Positions 36,653 through 43,921 of a stretch of DNA of 64,000 bases are shown one piece after another. The stretch is from positions 1 to 64,000 of the forward strand of contig CAWFCZ010000015.1 of assembly GCA_963814355.1 (NCBI GenBank), given 5' to 3'. Position 1 is the first letter of the stretch. Each line of letters starts with the position of its first letter. A program made the translations under genes and the position numbers. Source of the stretch: JADGOV01 sp963814355. Its GTDB lineage: Bacteria; Actinomycetota; Actinomycetes; JADGOV01. Under the pieces are notes generated by a model. The model had not been told where the DNA came from. It saw only the letters and a list, made by a program, of their open reading frames with translations, and made no database searches.

Positions 36653-37249
36653 TCAGCCGTGTGGCAGTGTCCGGCCGTCGGGCAGTGCTCGGCCGCTGAG
36701 GAGTGCCACCAGAGCGCCGCTGTCCGCGCGGACCAACTGGCCGTTTCCCCAGCTCCAGCCGGTGTCGGCGGCCTCGAGCCGGACGCCGGTCAGGTCCACG
36801 CCGAACCAGGTGCCGCGTGCGGCGGTGAGCTGGTCGAGGACGGCGGTCGCAGCCTCGGCTGGTGCGACCGCGGGCCGGTCGAGCGCAATCGTCACATCCA
36901 GGGAGTGAATGACGGCATGGCTCAGTGCACCGGCTGCACCGCCGCCTGGCGGCTGCCACGCGTGCAGCCTGGCCGATCGGAGCTGGCGGAGGAGCTCGGC
37001 CACGGGGCGTGAAGCGTCCCTGGCGGCCACGGTGTCGGAGAGGACGGCGAACTCGCCGCCGGCCGCCGCCATCTCGGCCCCGAACTGCTCGGACGTCAGC
37101 CGCGCCGGCATGGTCACGTGCGCGATCACATGGCGCACCAGCCACGTGTCGCACAGCGAGGGGGCGTCCCACGTGTCGACGGCCCTGGCGGCGAGGAAAT
37201 CGGCGAGCCTCGTGTAGGTCGGCGCTACCCACGACTGTAAGTCGGTCAC
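36653..37249 (-). CDS. Maleylpyruvate isomerase/DinB-like family protein (mycothiol-dependent type)
   Basis: A 198-residue protein of the DinB-like four-helix fold. It has DAPSLCDTWLVRHVIAHVTM with the metal His, and GALSHAVIHSLDVTIAL with further His and Asp ligands. A C-terminal MDMPI-C-like segment includes VRLEAADTGWSWG and LLSGRALPDG. Relatives bind zinc and use mycothiol in isomerisation or transfer reactions; the substrate here is unknown. GTG 37249 overlaps the stop of the SRPBCC gene (GTGA), so it is the third coupled gene of the ArsR operon. Confidence 0.85.
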   Translation of the reverse strand: MTDLQSWVAPTYTRLADFLAARAVDTWDAPSLCDTWLVRHVIAHVTMPARLTSEQFGAEMAAAGGEFAVLSDTVAARDASRPVAELLRQLRSARLHAWQPPGGGAAGALSHAVIHSLDVTIALDRPAVAPAEAATAVLDQLTAARGTWFGVDLTGVRLEAADTGWSWGNGQLVRADSGALVALLSGRALPDGRTLPHG

Positions 37250-37686
37250 GATGGGTCTCCCTGTGCGAGGTGGGCGAGGTGCGCTTCGAGCTTGTCGAGG
37301 GAGGTGAGGAATCCGGTCCGGGCCTCGGGCAGGCGCATCTTCTCGGGCACGTTCCGCTGATGGATGACGACCGCGGTGCTGCCGTCGCCGAGGTCGCTGA
37401 GCGTGCTGGTGCTGTGCATCCCGGTCGCCGGCTCGACCCAGGAGAGCCGTTCCGGCGGGACGACCTCGGTGAAGATGGCGACCATCCGGTGGCTGCCGTG
37501 CGCGCCGAGCATCAGGGTCTCGAAGCGGCCACCGGGACGGAGTTCGACGACGATGCCGTCGATCGGCGTGGCCATGCCGCTCGGCCCCCAGAAATGCGCG
37601 AGCTCGGCGGGCTCGGTGAGGCACAGCCACACCAGCTCGCGCGGCGCGTGAAAGACCCGCCGGTAGACGAGTTCGTCGTCGTTCAC
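37246..37686 (-). CDS. SRPBCC/AHSA1-family ligand-binding protein
   Basis: A 146-residue START-like protein: VYRRVFHAPRELVWLCLTEPAELAHFWGP at the N-terminus (shown in two overlapping parts: FHAPRELVWLCLTEPAEL and AELAHFWGP), then LRPGGRFETLML, PERLSWVE and a C-terminal helix GFLTSLDKLEAHLA. These proteins bind hydrophobic ligands in a helix-grip cavity. Pairing with an ArsR-type regulator is very common. Start GTG 37686 overlaps the ArsR stop as GTGA, and its own stop overlaps the next gene the same way, indicating a tightly coupled three-gene unit. Confidence 0.88.
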   Translation of the reverse strand: MNDDELVYRRVFHAPRELVWLCLTEPAELAHFWGPSGMATPIDGIVVELRPGGRFETLMLGAHGSHRMVAIFTEVVPPERLSWVEPATGMHSTSTLSDLGDGSTAVVIHQRNVPEKMRLPEARTGFLTSLDKLEAHLAHLAQGDPS

Positions 37687-38030
37687 TGGTTCGCACGGTC
37701 CTGCAAGCGGGAGAGGTGCGCCTCCAGCCGGTCCATTCGGTCTGACCACGTGCGCCGGCTCTCCTCGATCCATGACAGCGCGGCCTCGAGCGCCGCGGGT
37801 TCGAGCCGGCATGGCCGGGTTTGACGGTGCCGTCCCTGGCTGATCAGGCCGGACCGCTCGAGCACCCGGATGTGCTGCGAAACGGCCTGCATGCTCATGG
37901 CATACGGCTCCGCCAGCTCCTTGACCGTCGCCTCGCCCATGCTCAGCCGGGCCACGATGTCTCGCCTGGTGCGGTCGCTGAGCGCCGTGAACAGGGCATC
38001 GAGCTGCTGATCACCGACGGTGGTTCCCAC
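37683..38030 (-). CDS. ArsR-family transcriptional regulator
   Basis: A 115-residue winged-helix regulator: LDALFTALSDRTRRDIVARL, then KELAEPYAMSMQAVSQHIRV as the recognition helix, LERSGLISQGRHRQTRPCRL as the wing, and a helix with SWIEESRRTWSDRMDRLEAH for dimerisation. No metal-binding CxC motif is present, so it is not an arsenic sensor; it belongs to the group linked to SRPBCC genes. GTG 38030 is chosen because a good promoter (TTGACA, 17 bp, TTGAAT) ends 6 nt before it. It probably represses its own operon. Confidence 0.9.
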   Translation of the reverse strand: MGTTVGDQQLDALFTALSDRTRRDIVARLSMGEATVKELAEPYAMSMQAVSQHIRVLERSGLISQGRHRQTRPCRLEPAALEAALSWIEESRRTWSDRMDRLEAHLSRLQDRANQ

Positions 38031-38036
38031 GCCCCT

Positions 38037-38065
38037 ATTCAAGCAGTCGCTTTATCAAGTGTCAA
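38037..38065 (-). promoter_or_regulatory. Sigma-70-like promoter of the ArsR operon
   Basis: On the minus strand, TTGACA (38065-38060), a 17-nt spacer and TTGAAT (38042-38037) form a housekeeping-type promoter. The GTG start at 38030 is 6 nt after the -10 element, so the transcript should be leaderless. The ArsR operator probably overlaps it. Confidence 0.75.
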
Positions 38066-38192
38066 CTGGAGGACGGCCGGGGATACCAGAGCTGCCCCGA
38101 GGGCCTAGGGACCGCACGGGGACAATTCCTACTCGGCCACCTCAGGTCGGTCGGCAACACCGACAAGCCCCTGACCTGCGGCGCTGGAGCGG

Positions 38193-38263
38193 AGCGGGCG
38201 ACCGGGATCGAACCGGCATGGCCAGCTTGGAAGGCTGGGGCTCTGCCATTGAGCTACGCCCGC
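38193..38263 (-). tRNA. tRNA-Gly(TCC)
   Basis: Minus-strand cloverleaf with acceptor GCGGGCG pairing with CGCCCGC, anticodon loop CTTCCAA (TCC) and T arm CGGTTCGATCCCG. The discriminator is T and CCA is not encoded. Divergent from tRNA-Pro, 140 bp away. Confidence 0.96.
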
Positions 38264-38402
38264 GACGACGCTCCGGCACCCCGATGTGGAAGAGCGGAGG
38301 CGAACCGTCCACCCCAGGATGCCATGCCGCGGCGCCCCGACCGGTGGCGCGGATCGATCCTGTCCCCGAGGTGGCCGGTCCACTAGACTGCTGGGGTCGC
38401 CG

Positions 38403-38475
38403 CGGGGCGTAGCGTAGTGGCTAGCGCGCCTGCTTTGGGTGCAGGAGATCGGGAGTTCGAGTCTCCCCGCCCCGA
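38403..38475 (+). tRNA. tRNA-Pro(TGG)
   Basis: Plus-strand cloverleaf with acceptor CGGGGCG pairing with CGCCCCG, anticodon loop TTTGGGT (TGG), T arm GGAGTTCGAGTCTCC and discriminator A. It lies 77 bp upstream of tig, a conserved actinobacterial arrangement. Confidence 0.96.
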
Positions 38476-38552
38476 CTGCGTATCGGCCGCCGACTTCCTG
38501 ACAATCGACCGAGCCCGTACTCAGCAGCCGCACCCCGAGGAGTAGCACGACC

Positions 38553-40034
38553 GTGAAGAGCGCCGTGGAAAGCCTCAATCCGACCCGCGTCCGGCTCACG
38601 GTCGAGGTGCCCTTCGCCGAGCTGAAGCCGGACCTGGACACGGCGTACCGGGAAATCGGGAGGCAGGTGCGGATCTCGGGCTTCCGGCCGGGGAAGGTGC
38701 CGGCCCGCATCCTGGACCAGCGGGTCGGTCGCGGCGCCGTCCTGGAACAGGCCATGCAGGGCGCCGTGCCGCGGCTCTACGGCGACGCGCTGCGCGCCAA
38801 CGAAGTACAGGTGGTCGGCCAACCCGAGGTCGAGGTGACCAAGTTCACCGACGGTGAGGAGTTGGTCTTCACCGCCGAGGTCGATGTCCGACCCGAGATA
38901 GAGCTGCCCGACTACGCCGGCTTGGCGGTCACCGTAGCCGACGCGGAGGTGACCGACGCGGAGGTCGATGCCCAGCTCGACACCCTGCGGGAACGGTTCG
39001 CGACGCTCACCGGCGTGGACCGGTCGGTGGCCGGCGGGGACTACGTCCTGCTGGACCTGGTGGCCACCATCGACGGTGAGGAGCTGCCCGGTTCCCAGGC
39101 CACCGGGCTGTCCTACGAGGTCGGGAGCAACGACCTGATGCCCGGTCTGGACGAGGCGCTGCTCGGCGCGTCCGAGGGCGAGACCCGCACCTTCGACAGC
39201 GAGCTGACCCGAGGGGAGCACGACGGTCAGGCGGCAGCGGTCAAGGCCACCGTGCGCAGTGTCAAGGAGAAGGTGCTGCCGGACTTCGACGACGACTTCG
39301 CGCAGACCGCCAGCGAGTTCGACACGATCGAGGAGATGCGCGCCGACGCCCGGACGCGGATGGCGCAGCTCAAGCGGATCGAACAGGGCGTCGAGGCCCG
39401 GGATGCCGTGCTGGCGGCCCTGCTGGAGCGGGTCGACGTGCCGCTTCCGGACACCCTGGTGCAGGCGGAGATCGACTGGCGGGTGAAGAACATCGACTCC
39501 CAGCTTGAGCAGGCCGGGCTCAGCAAGCAGGACTACCTGAAGTCCGAGGACCGGACGGAGGACGACCTGGACGCCGAGATCGCCGCCTTCGCCCGGGACG
39601 CGGTGAAGTCGCAGTTCGTCCTGGAGGCGGTGGCCGGCAAGGAGGAGGTCGGGGTCTCCGAGGCCGAGTTGACCGACCACATCGTGCGCCGCGCCCGGCA
39701 GATGAACGTGGCCCCGGACGCCTTCGCCCGACAGGTGGTGGATTCCGGCGGGCTGGGCACGCTGGCCAGCGAGGTGGTGCGCGGGAAGGCCCTCGCCCTG
39801 CTCCTCGAGCAGGCCGTCGTCACCGATGCGTCAGGTCGCCCCGTCGACTTGGGGGCGGTCAGTGCCGAGTACGAGGCTGTCACGGAGGGTGGCAGCTCTG
39901 GCCCCGACGCGGGTGATCAAGACTCCCAAGGCGATCCGGATGTCGCTGGCGACGCGCCCACCGACAGTGCCTCCGAGCCGGATAGCGTCGCCGAACCGGA
40001 CGGTGCTGCTGAGCCGGGCACGGCGCTGCGCTGA
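38553..40034 (+). CDS. tig: Trigger factor
   Basis: A 493-residue ribosome-associated chaperone and prolyl isomerase. The N-terminal ribosome-binding domain carries GFRPGKVPARI. The FKBP-like domain begins near LPDYAGLAVTVADAEV and includes GDYVLLDLVATIDG and GSNDLMPGLDEAL. The C-terminal arms end near residue 430. A strongly acidic Ser/Asp/Glu-rich tail of about 60 residues follows, as in many actinobacterial trigger factors. The start is GTG 38553 after GAGGAG. It stands directly before clpP1-clpP2-clpX, placing folding and degradation together. Confidence 0.96.
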   Translation: MKSAVESLNPTRVRLTVEVPFAELKPDLDTAYREIGRQVRISGFRPGKVPARILDQRVGRGAVLEQAMQGAVPRLYGDALRANEVQVVGQPEVEVTKFTDGEELVFTAEVDVRPEIELPDYAGLAVTVADAEVTDAEVDAQLDTLRERFATLTGVDRSVAGGDYVLLDLVATIDGEELPGSQATGLSYEVGSNDLMPGLDEALLGASEGETRTFDSELTRGEHDGQAAAVKATVRSVKEKVLPDFDDDFAQTASEFDTIEEMRADARTRMAQLKRIEQGVEARDAVLAALLERVDVPLPDTLVQAEIDWRVKNIDSQLEQAGLSKQDYLKSEDRTEDDLDAEIAAFARDAVKSQFVLEAVAGKEEVGVSEAELTDHIVRRARQMNVAPDAFARQVVDSGGLGTLASEVVRGKALALLLEQAVVTDASGRPVDLGAVSAEYEAVTEGGSSGPDAGDQDSQGDPDVAGDAPTDSASEPDSVAEPDGAAEPGTALR

Positions 40035-40092
40035 GGGTGAACACCGGCGCTGCGGCCAGTCGGCGGCCGGTGCAGCGGCTAGGGTCGGATCC

Positions 40093-40779
40093 GTGACTCC
40101 ACTCCGACTCGAGCAGGTGAACAGCATGACGCAGACGTCCGGCATCGCCGTACCGTCGGATGGTTCGGTCTGGCCGAGCGGGCGGACCCGCGGCGGCACC
40201 GGCATGAACCTGGGCGACCAGGTCTTCGATCGGCTGCTGCGCGAGCGCATCGTCTTCCTGGGCTCGGAGGTCGGGGACGCGAACGCCAACGAGATCTGCG
40301 CCCAACTCCTGCTGCTCGCCGCCGAGGATGCCGACCGCGATATGTGGCTCTACATCAACTCCCCCGGCGGCTCGGTTACCGCCGGGATGGCGATCTACGA
40401 CACGATGCAGTGGGTCAGTAACGATGTGGCCACCGTCGCGCTCGGTCTGGCGGCCTCGATGGGCCAGTTCTTGCTGTGCGCCGGCGCGAACGGCAAGCGG
40501 TACGCCCTGCCGCATGCCCGGATCATGATGCACCAGCCCTCCGGCGGCCTGGGCGGAACGGCCTCCGACATCGCCATCCAGGCCGAGAACATGCTGTACA
40601 TCAAGAAGACGATGCAGGAGCGCATCGCCCACCACACCGGTCAGAGCGTCGAGCAGATCGAGAAGGACTCCGACCGTGACCGGTGGTTCACCGCCGAGGA
40701 AGCCAAGGACTATGGCTTCGTCGACCATGTGGTGACCGGCGCGAAGCAGGTCCCCTCCGGCGCCGGCACCTTGAGCTGA
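40093..40779 (+). CDS. clpP: ATP-dependent Clp protease proteolytic subunit ClpP1
   Basis: A 228-residue serine protease subunit with a propeptide-like N-terminus. The catalytic Ser is in LGLAASMGQFLL, the His in RIMMHQPSGG and the Asp in KDSDRDRWF. YINSPGGSVTAGMAIYD builds the oxyanion region. GTG 40093 lies 7 nt after TAGGGT (40080-40085), so it may be transcribed leaderless and separately from tig; ATG 40126 is a possible alternative. With ClpP2, 12 bp downstream, it forms the mixed tetradecamer of actinobacteria served by ClpX. Confidence 0.94.
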   Translation: MTPLRLEQVNSMTQTSGIAVPSDGSVWPSGRTRGGTGMNLGDQVFDRLLRERIVFLGSEVGDANANEICAQLLLLAAEDADRDMWLYINSPGGSVTAGMAIYDTMQWVSNDVATVALGLAASMGQFLLCAGANGKRYALPHARIMMHQPSGGLGGTASDIAIQAENMLYIKKTMQERIAHHTGQSVEQIEKDSDRDRWFTAEEAKDYGFVDHVVTGAKQVPSGAGTLS

Positions 40780-40790
40780 GAGCGAAACCC

Positions 40791-41399
40791 ATGTCGTACA
40801 CCATTCCCTACGTCGTCGAGCAGACCAGCCGCGGCGAGCGCACCTTCGACATCTACAGCCGGCTGCTCAAGGAGCGCATCGTCTTCCTCGGCACCCCGAT
40901 CGACGACGGCGTCGCCAACGTCGTCATGGCCCAGTTGCTGCACCTGGAGTCCGAGGACCCCGATCGCGACATCAACCTGTACATCAATTCTCCGGGCGGC
41001 TCGTTCACCGCCTTGACCGCCATCTACGACACGATGCAGTTCATCCGGGCGGAGATCCAGACGTACTGCATGGGACAGGCCGCTTCGGCGGCCGCGGTCA
41101 TCCTCGGCGCCGGCACCAAGGGCAAGCGGTTCGCCCTCGAGCACTCCCGCATCCTGCTCCACCAGCCCTACAGCGAAGGTGGCGGGCAGGGCAGTGACAT
41201 CGAGATCCAGGCCCGTGAAATATTGCGTATGCGCAAGATGCTCGAGGAGATGCTCGCCCGGCACACCGGCCGCGACGAGGAGGCAATCCGAGCTGACATC
41301 GAACGCGACAAGATCTTGACCGCGACCGAAGCACTGGATTACGGCATCATCGACGAAGTGATCACCACCCGGAAGGTGCACGGCGAGTTCACCTCCTGA
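40791..41399 (+). CDS. clpP: ATP-dependent Clp protease proteolytic subunit ClpP2
   Basis: A 202-residue ClpP paralogue with Ser in GQAASAAAVILGAG, His in RILLHQPYSEG and Asp in ERDKILTA. YINSPGGSFTALTAIYD is conserved. It differs from ClpP1 in the axial and handle regions, as expected of the second subunit type. ATG 40791 begins 12 nt after the clpP1 stop, so the two are cotranscribed. The C-terminus is short. Confidence 0.95.
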   Translation: MSYTIPYVVEQTSRGERTFDIYSRLLKERIVFLGTPIDDGVANVVMAQLLHLESEDPDRDINLYINSPGGSFTALTAIYDTMQFIRAEIQTYCMGQAASAAAVILGAGTKGKRFALEHSRILLHQPYSEGGGQGSDIEIQAREILRMRKMLEEMLARHTGRDEEAIRADIERDKILTATEALDYGIIDEVITTRKVHGEFTS

Positions 41400-41526
41400 C
41401 CGTCGACCGGTCGAAATCAGCGACCGGTGACGGATAAAGGGGTCCGTTCCGCCCGGCCAGACGGTACGGTTCTCTCTACGGCAGGGCGCCCGCGACCGCA
41501 CCGCAGCACAGGAAGAAGGTTCCCGA

Positions 41527-42807
41527 GTGGCCCGTATCGGTGACGGCGGCGACCTGCTGAAGTGCTCCTTCTGCGGTAAGTCGCAGAAGCAGGTGAAGAA
41601 GTTGATCGCCGGCCCGGGCGTGTACATCTGCGACGAATGCATCGACCTGTGCAACGAAATCATCGAAGAGGAACTGTCGGAATCCTCCGATTTGCGCTGG
41701 GACGACCTCCCCAAGCCCAAAGAGATATTCGAGTTCCTGGACGGCTACGTCATCGGCCAGGACACGGCCAAGCGGACGCTCTCGGTCGCCGTCTACAACC
41801 ACTACAAGCGCATCCAGGCCGGCGACAAGGACAAGGATTCCGTCGAACTGGCGAAGTCCAACATCCTGCTGCTCGGCCCGACCGGTTGTGGGAAGACCTT
41901 GCTGGCCCAGACCCTGGCCCGGATGCTCAACGTGCCCTTCGCCATCGCGGACGCCACGGCGCTGACCGAAGCCGGCTACGTGGGGGAGGACGTCGAGAAC
42001 ATCCTGCTCAAGCTTATTCAGGCCGCGGATTATGACGTCCGGAAGGCCGAAACCGGCATCATCTACATCGACGAAGTCGACAAGATCGCCCGCAAGTCGG
42101 AGAACCCGTCGATCACCCGGGACGTCTCCGGGGAGGGCGTGCAGCAGGCCTTGCTGAAGATCCTCGAGGGCACGACGGCGTCGGTGCCACCGCAGGGCGG
42201 CCGCAAGCATCCGCATCAGGAGTTCATCCAGATCGACACCACGAACGTGCTGTTCATCTGCGGGGGGGCGTTCGCCGGCCTCGACAAGATCATCGACTCT
42301 CGGGTGGGCCAGAAGTCGATCGGCTTCGGCGCCTCGTTGCGCTCGAGCAGCGACGTCGACACGGTGGACGCCTTTGCCGACGTGATGCCCGAAGACCTGC
42401 TGAAGTTCGGGCTGATCCCGGAGTTCATCGGCCGGCTGCCGGTGATCACCAGTGTGCACAACCTCGACCGGCCGGCGCTGATGCAGATCCTCACCGAGCC
42501 GAAGAACGCCCTGGTGCGGCAGTACCGGCGGCTGTTCGACCTGGACAACGTGGATCTGGAGTTCCGCGACGACTCTCTGGAAGCGATCGCCAATCAGGCC
42601 ATCCTCCGTGGCACCGGCGCCCGCGGGCTCCGAGCGATCATGGAGGAGGTGCTGCTGTCGGTGATGTACGACATCCCCAGCCGCAAGGACATCGCCCGGG
42701 TGATCGTCACCCGCGAGGCGGTTGCCGAGCAGGCCGATCCGACGTTGATCCCGCGGGGCATCACCCCGGAGATCCGCAAGCGGGAGCGCCGGGAGAAGTC
42801 GGCGTAG
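41527..42807 (+). CDS. clpX: ATP-dependent Clp protease ATP-binding subunit ClpX
   Basis: A 426-residue AAA+ unfoldase that recognises substrates and feeds them to ClpP1P2. The N-terminal zinc finger is CSFCGKSQKQVKKLIAG and CDECIDLCN. Walker A is GPTGCGKT, GYVGEDVENI is the pore/linker region, Walker B is IIYIDEVDKIA, and the ClpP-contact IGF loop is in KSIGFGASL. The start GTG 41527 follows a GGAAGAAGG site. A 127-bp spacer after clpP2 allows its own promoter. Confidence 0.97.
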   Translation: MARIGDGGDLLKCSFCGKSQKQVKKLIAGPGVYICDECIDLCNEIIEEELSESSDLRWDDLPKPKEIFEFLDGYVIGQDTAKRTLSVAVYNHYKRIQAGDKDKDSVELAKSNILLLGPTGCGKTLLAQTLARMLNVPFAIADATALTEAGYVGEDVENILLKLIQAADYDVRKAETGIIYIDEVDKIARKSENPSITRDVSGEGVQQALLKILEGTTASVPPQGGRKHPHQEFIQIDTTNVLFICGGAFAGLDKIIDSRVGQKSIGFGASLRSSSDVDTVDAFADVMPEDLLKFGLIPEFIGRLPVITSVHNLDRPALMQILTEPKNALVRQYRRLFDLDNVDLEFRDDSLEAIANQAILRGTGARGLRAIMEEVLLSVMYDIPSRKDIARVIVTREAVAEQADPTLIPRGITPEIRKRERREKSA

Positions 42808-42889
42808 TCCCAGGACTCGTCCCACGCGCGGCAGATCATGCGGTAGCTTTATCCCGGTCTGAGTTCTTTGTCGCCTGTGGGGAGTCCAC

Positions 42890-43864
42890 GTGCTGGGTCG
42901 TTGGTTGGGTTTCTCCGGTGCGGCGATGGTGGCGCTCGGCACTGGCTGGGTGGCCGTGGCGACACCGGCGGCCGGCGAAGCGCCCGCTCGTTCCACCGGG
43001 ACGAATGCGGCTCCAGCTTGGTGCGCTCCGGGCGCCGTGGCCTCGGTAGCTGCCGTCGGCACCGGCTTCTCTGCCGCGGACTGCGCCGTCGATGACCTTC
43101 AGATCACCGACGGCCCGGCCTCGGTCCGACTACCGGCCCGTGGGCAGGCCGTGTCCGCGGAGGTTCTCACCACCGATGGCGCGGTGTTGCTCACCGTCGC
43201 CCGGGACGCCAGCGGGTACGTCACCGTCACCCGCGGGGCGCCGCCCGCAACGCGCTTGCTGGCTCCGACGACCGCCGCGTCGGCGTGCAGCAGTTCCGCG
43301 TACACCCTGTGGGGTTACCACGTCAGGGGCGCCTACACCTGGTCCTACAATCCCACCGGCGCTCCCCTCTCGGTGGCCGGCGTGGCGGCCAAGGCGCTGA
43401 CCGCCGCGACTGGCAACATCACCGGTGGCCACAACGACTGCGGCCTGCGCCTGCGGCCCCGCACGGCGCAGCACTACGCGGGAGTCACCCGGGCGGCGCC
43501 CGGGGTCGCCGCGGCCGCCCAGTGTGCCGGCAACGACGGCCGCAACGTCACCGGGTGGAGGCCGCTCACCGCTCGTGGCGTGCTCGCGGTGACCTGCACC
43601 TACAGCTCCGGCGGTGTGGTCGCCGCCTCGGACGCGGCCATCAACTCCCGTTACCGCTGGGCCGTGTCGGCGCGCGGGTGCCGCAACGCGTACGACTTGA
43701 CGGGTGTGATGACCCACGAGCGTGGGCACACCTTCGGCCTCGGACACGCCACCGCAGACCCCGGGCTGACCATGTACCCCAGCGTCCGCGCCTGCGACTT
43801 CTCCAAGCGCACGCTCGGCAAGGGAGATCTACTGGGGCTCATTCACATCTACGGCGCGGCCTGA
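42890..43864 (+). CDS. Secreted metzincin-like zinc protease
   Basis: A 324-residue protein with an N-terminal signal sequence (LGFSGAAMVALGTGWVAVATP) and a zinc site THERGHTFGLGHA followed by a Met-turn PGLTMYPS. This is the HExxHxxGxxH arrangement of metzincins, most like matrixin/M10-type domains. The middle has several Cys, suggesting disulfides outside the cell. The long N-terminal part is of unknown function. GTG 42890 is the start. Its place between clpX and valS is unusual; another gene (often mmuM-like or none) occupies this slot in related genomes. It is probably exported by Sec and acts on extracellular protein. Confidence 0.85.
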   Translation: MLGRWLGFSGAAMVALGTGWVAVATPAAGEAPARSTGTNAAPAWCAPGAVASVAAVGTGFSAADCAVDDLQITDGPASVRLPARGQAVSAEVLTTDGAVLLTVARDASGYVTVTRGAPPATRLLAPTTAASACSSSAYTLWGYHVRGAYTWSYNPTGAPLSVAGVAAKALTAATGNITGGHNDCGLRLRPRTAQHYAGVTRAAPGVAAAAQCAGNDGRNVTGWRPLTARGVLAVTCTYSSGGVVAASDAAINSRYRWAVSARGCRNAYDLTGVMTHERGHTFGLGHATADPGLTMYPSVRACDFSKRTLGKGDLLGLIHIYGAA

Positions 43865-43921
43865 TCCGACTCGCCAGCCGCCCGGCGATCGAGCCGGGCG
43901 GAAGTTCCTAGACTGGCCGCT

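Noticed and set aside
37683..38030. Arsenic-sensing ArsR
   Set aside because: The regulator has no CxC or other metal-binding cysteine pair and is coupled to SRPBCC and isomerase-like genes, not to arsenic genes.
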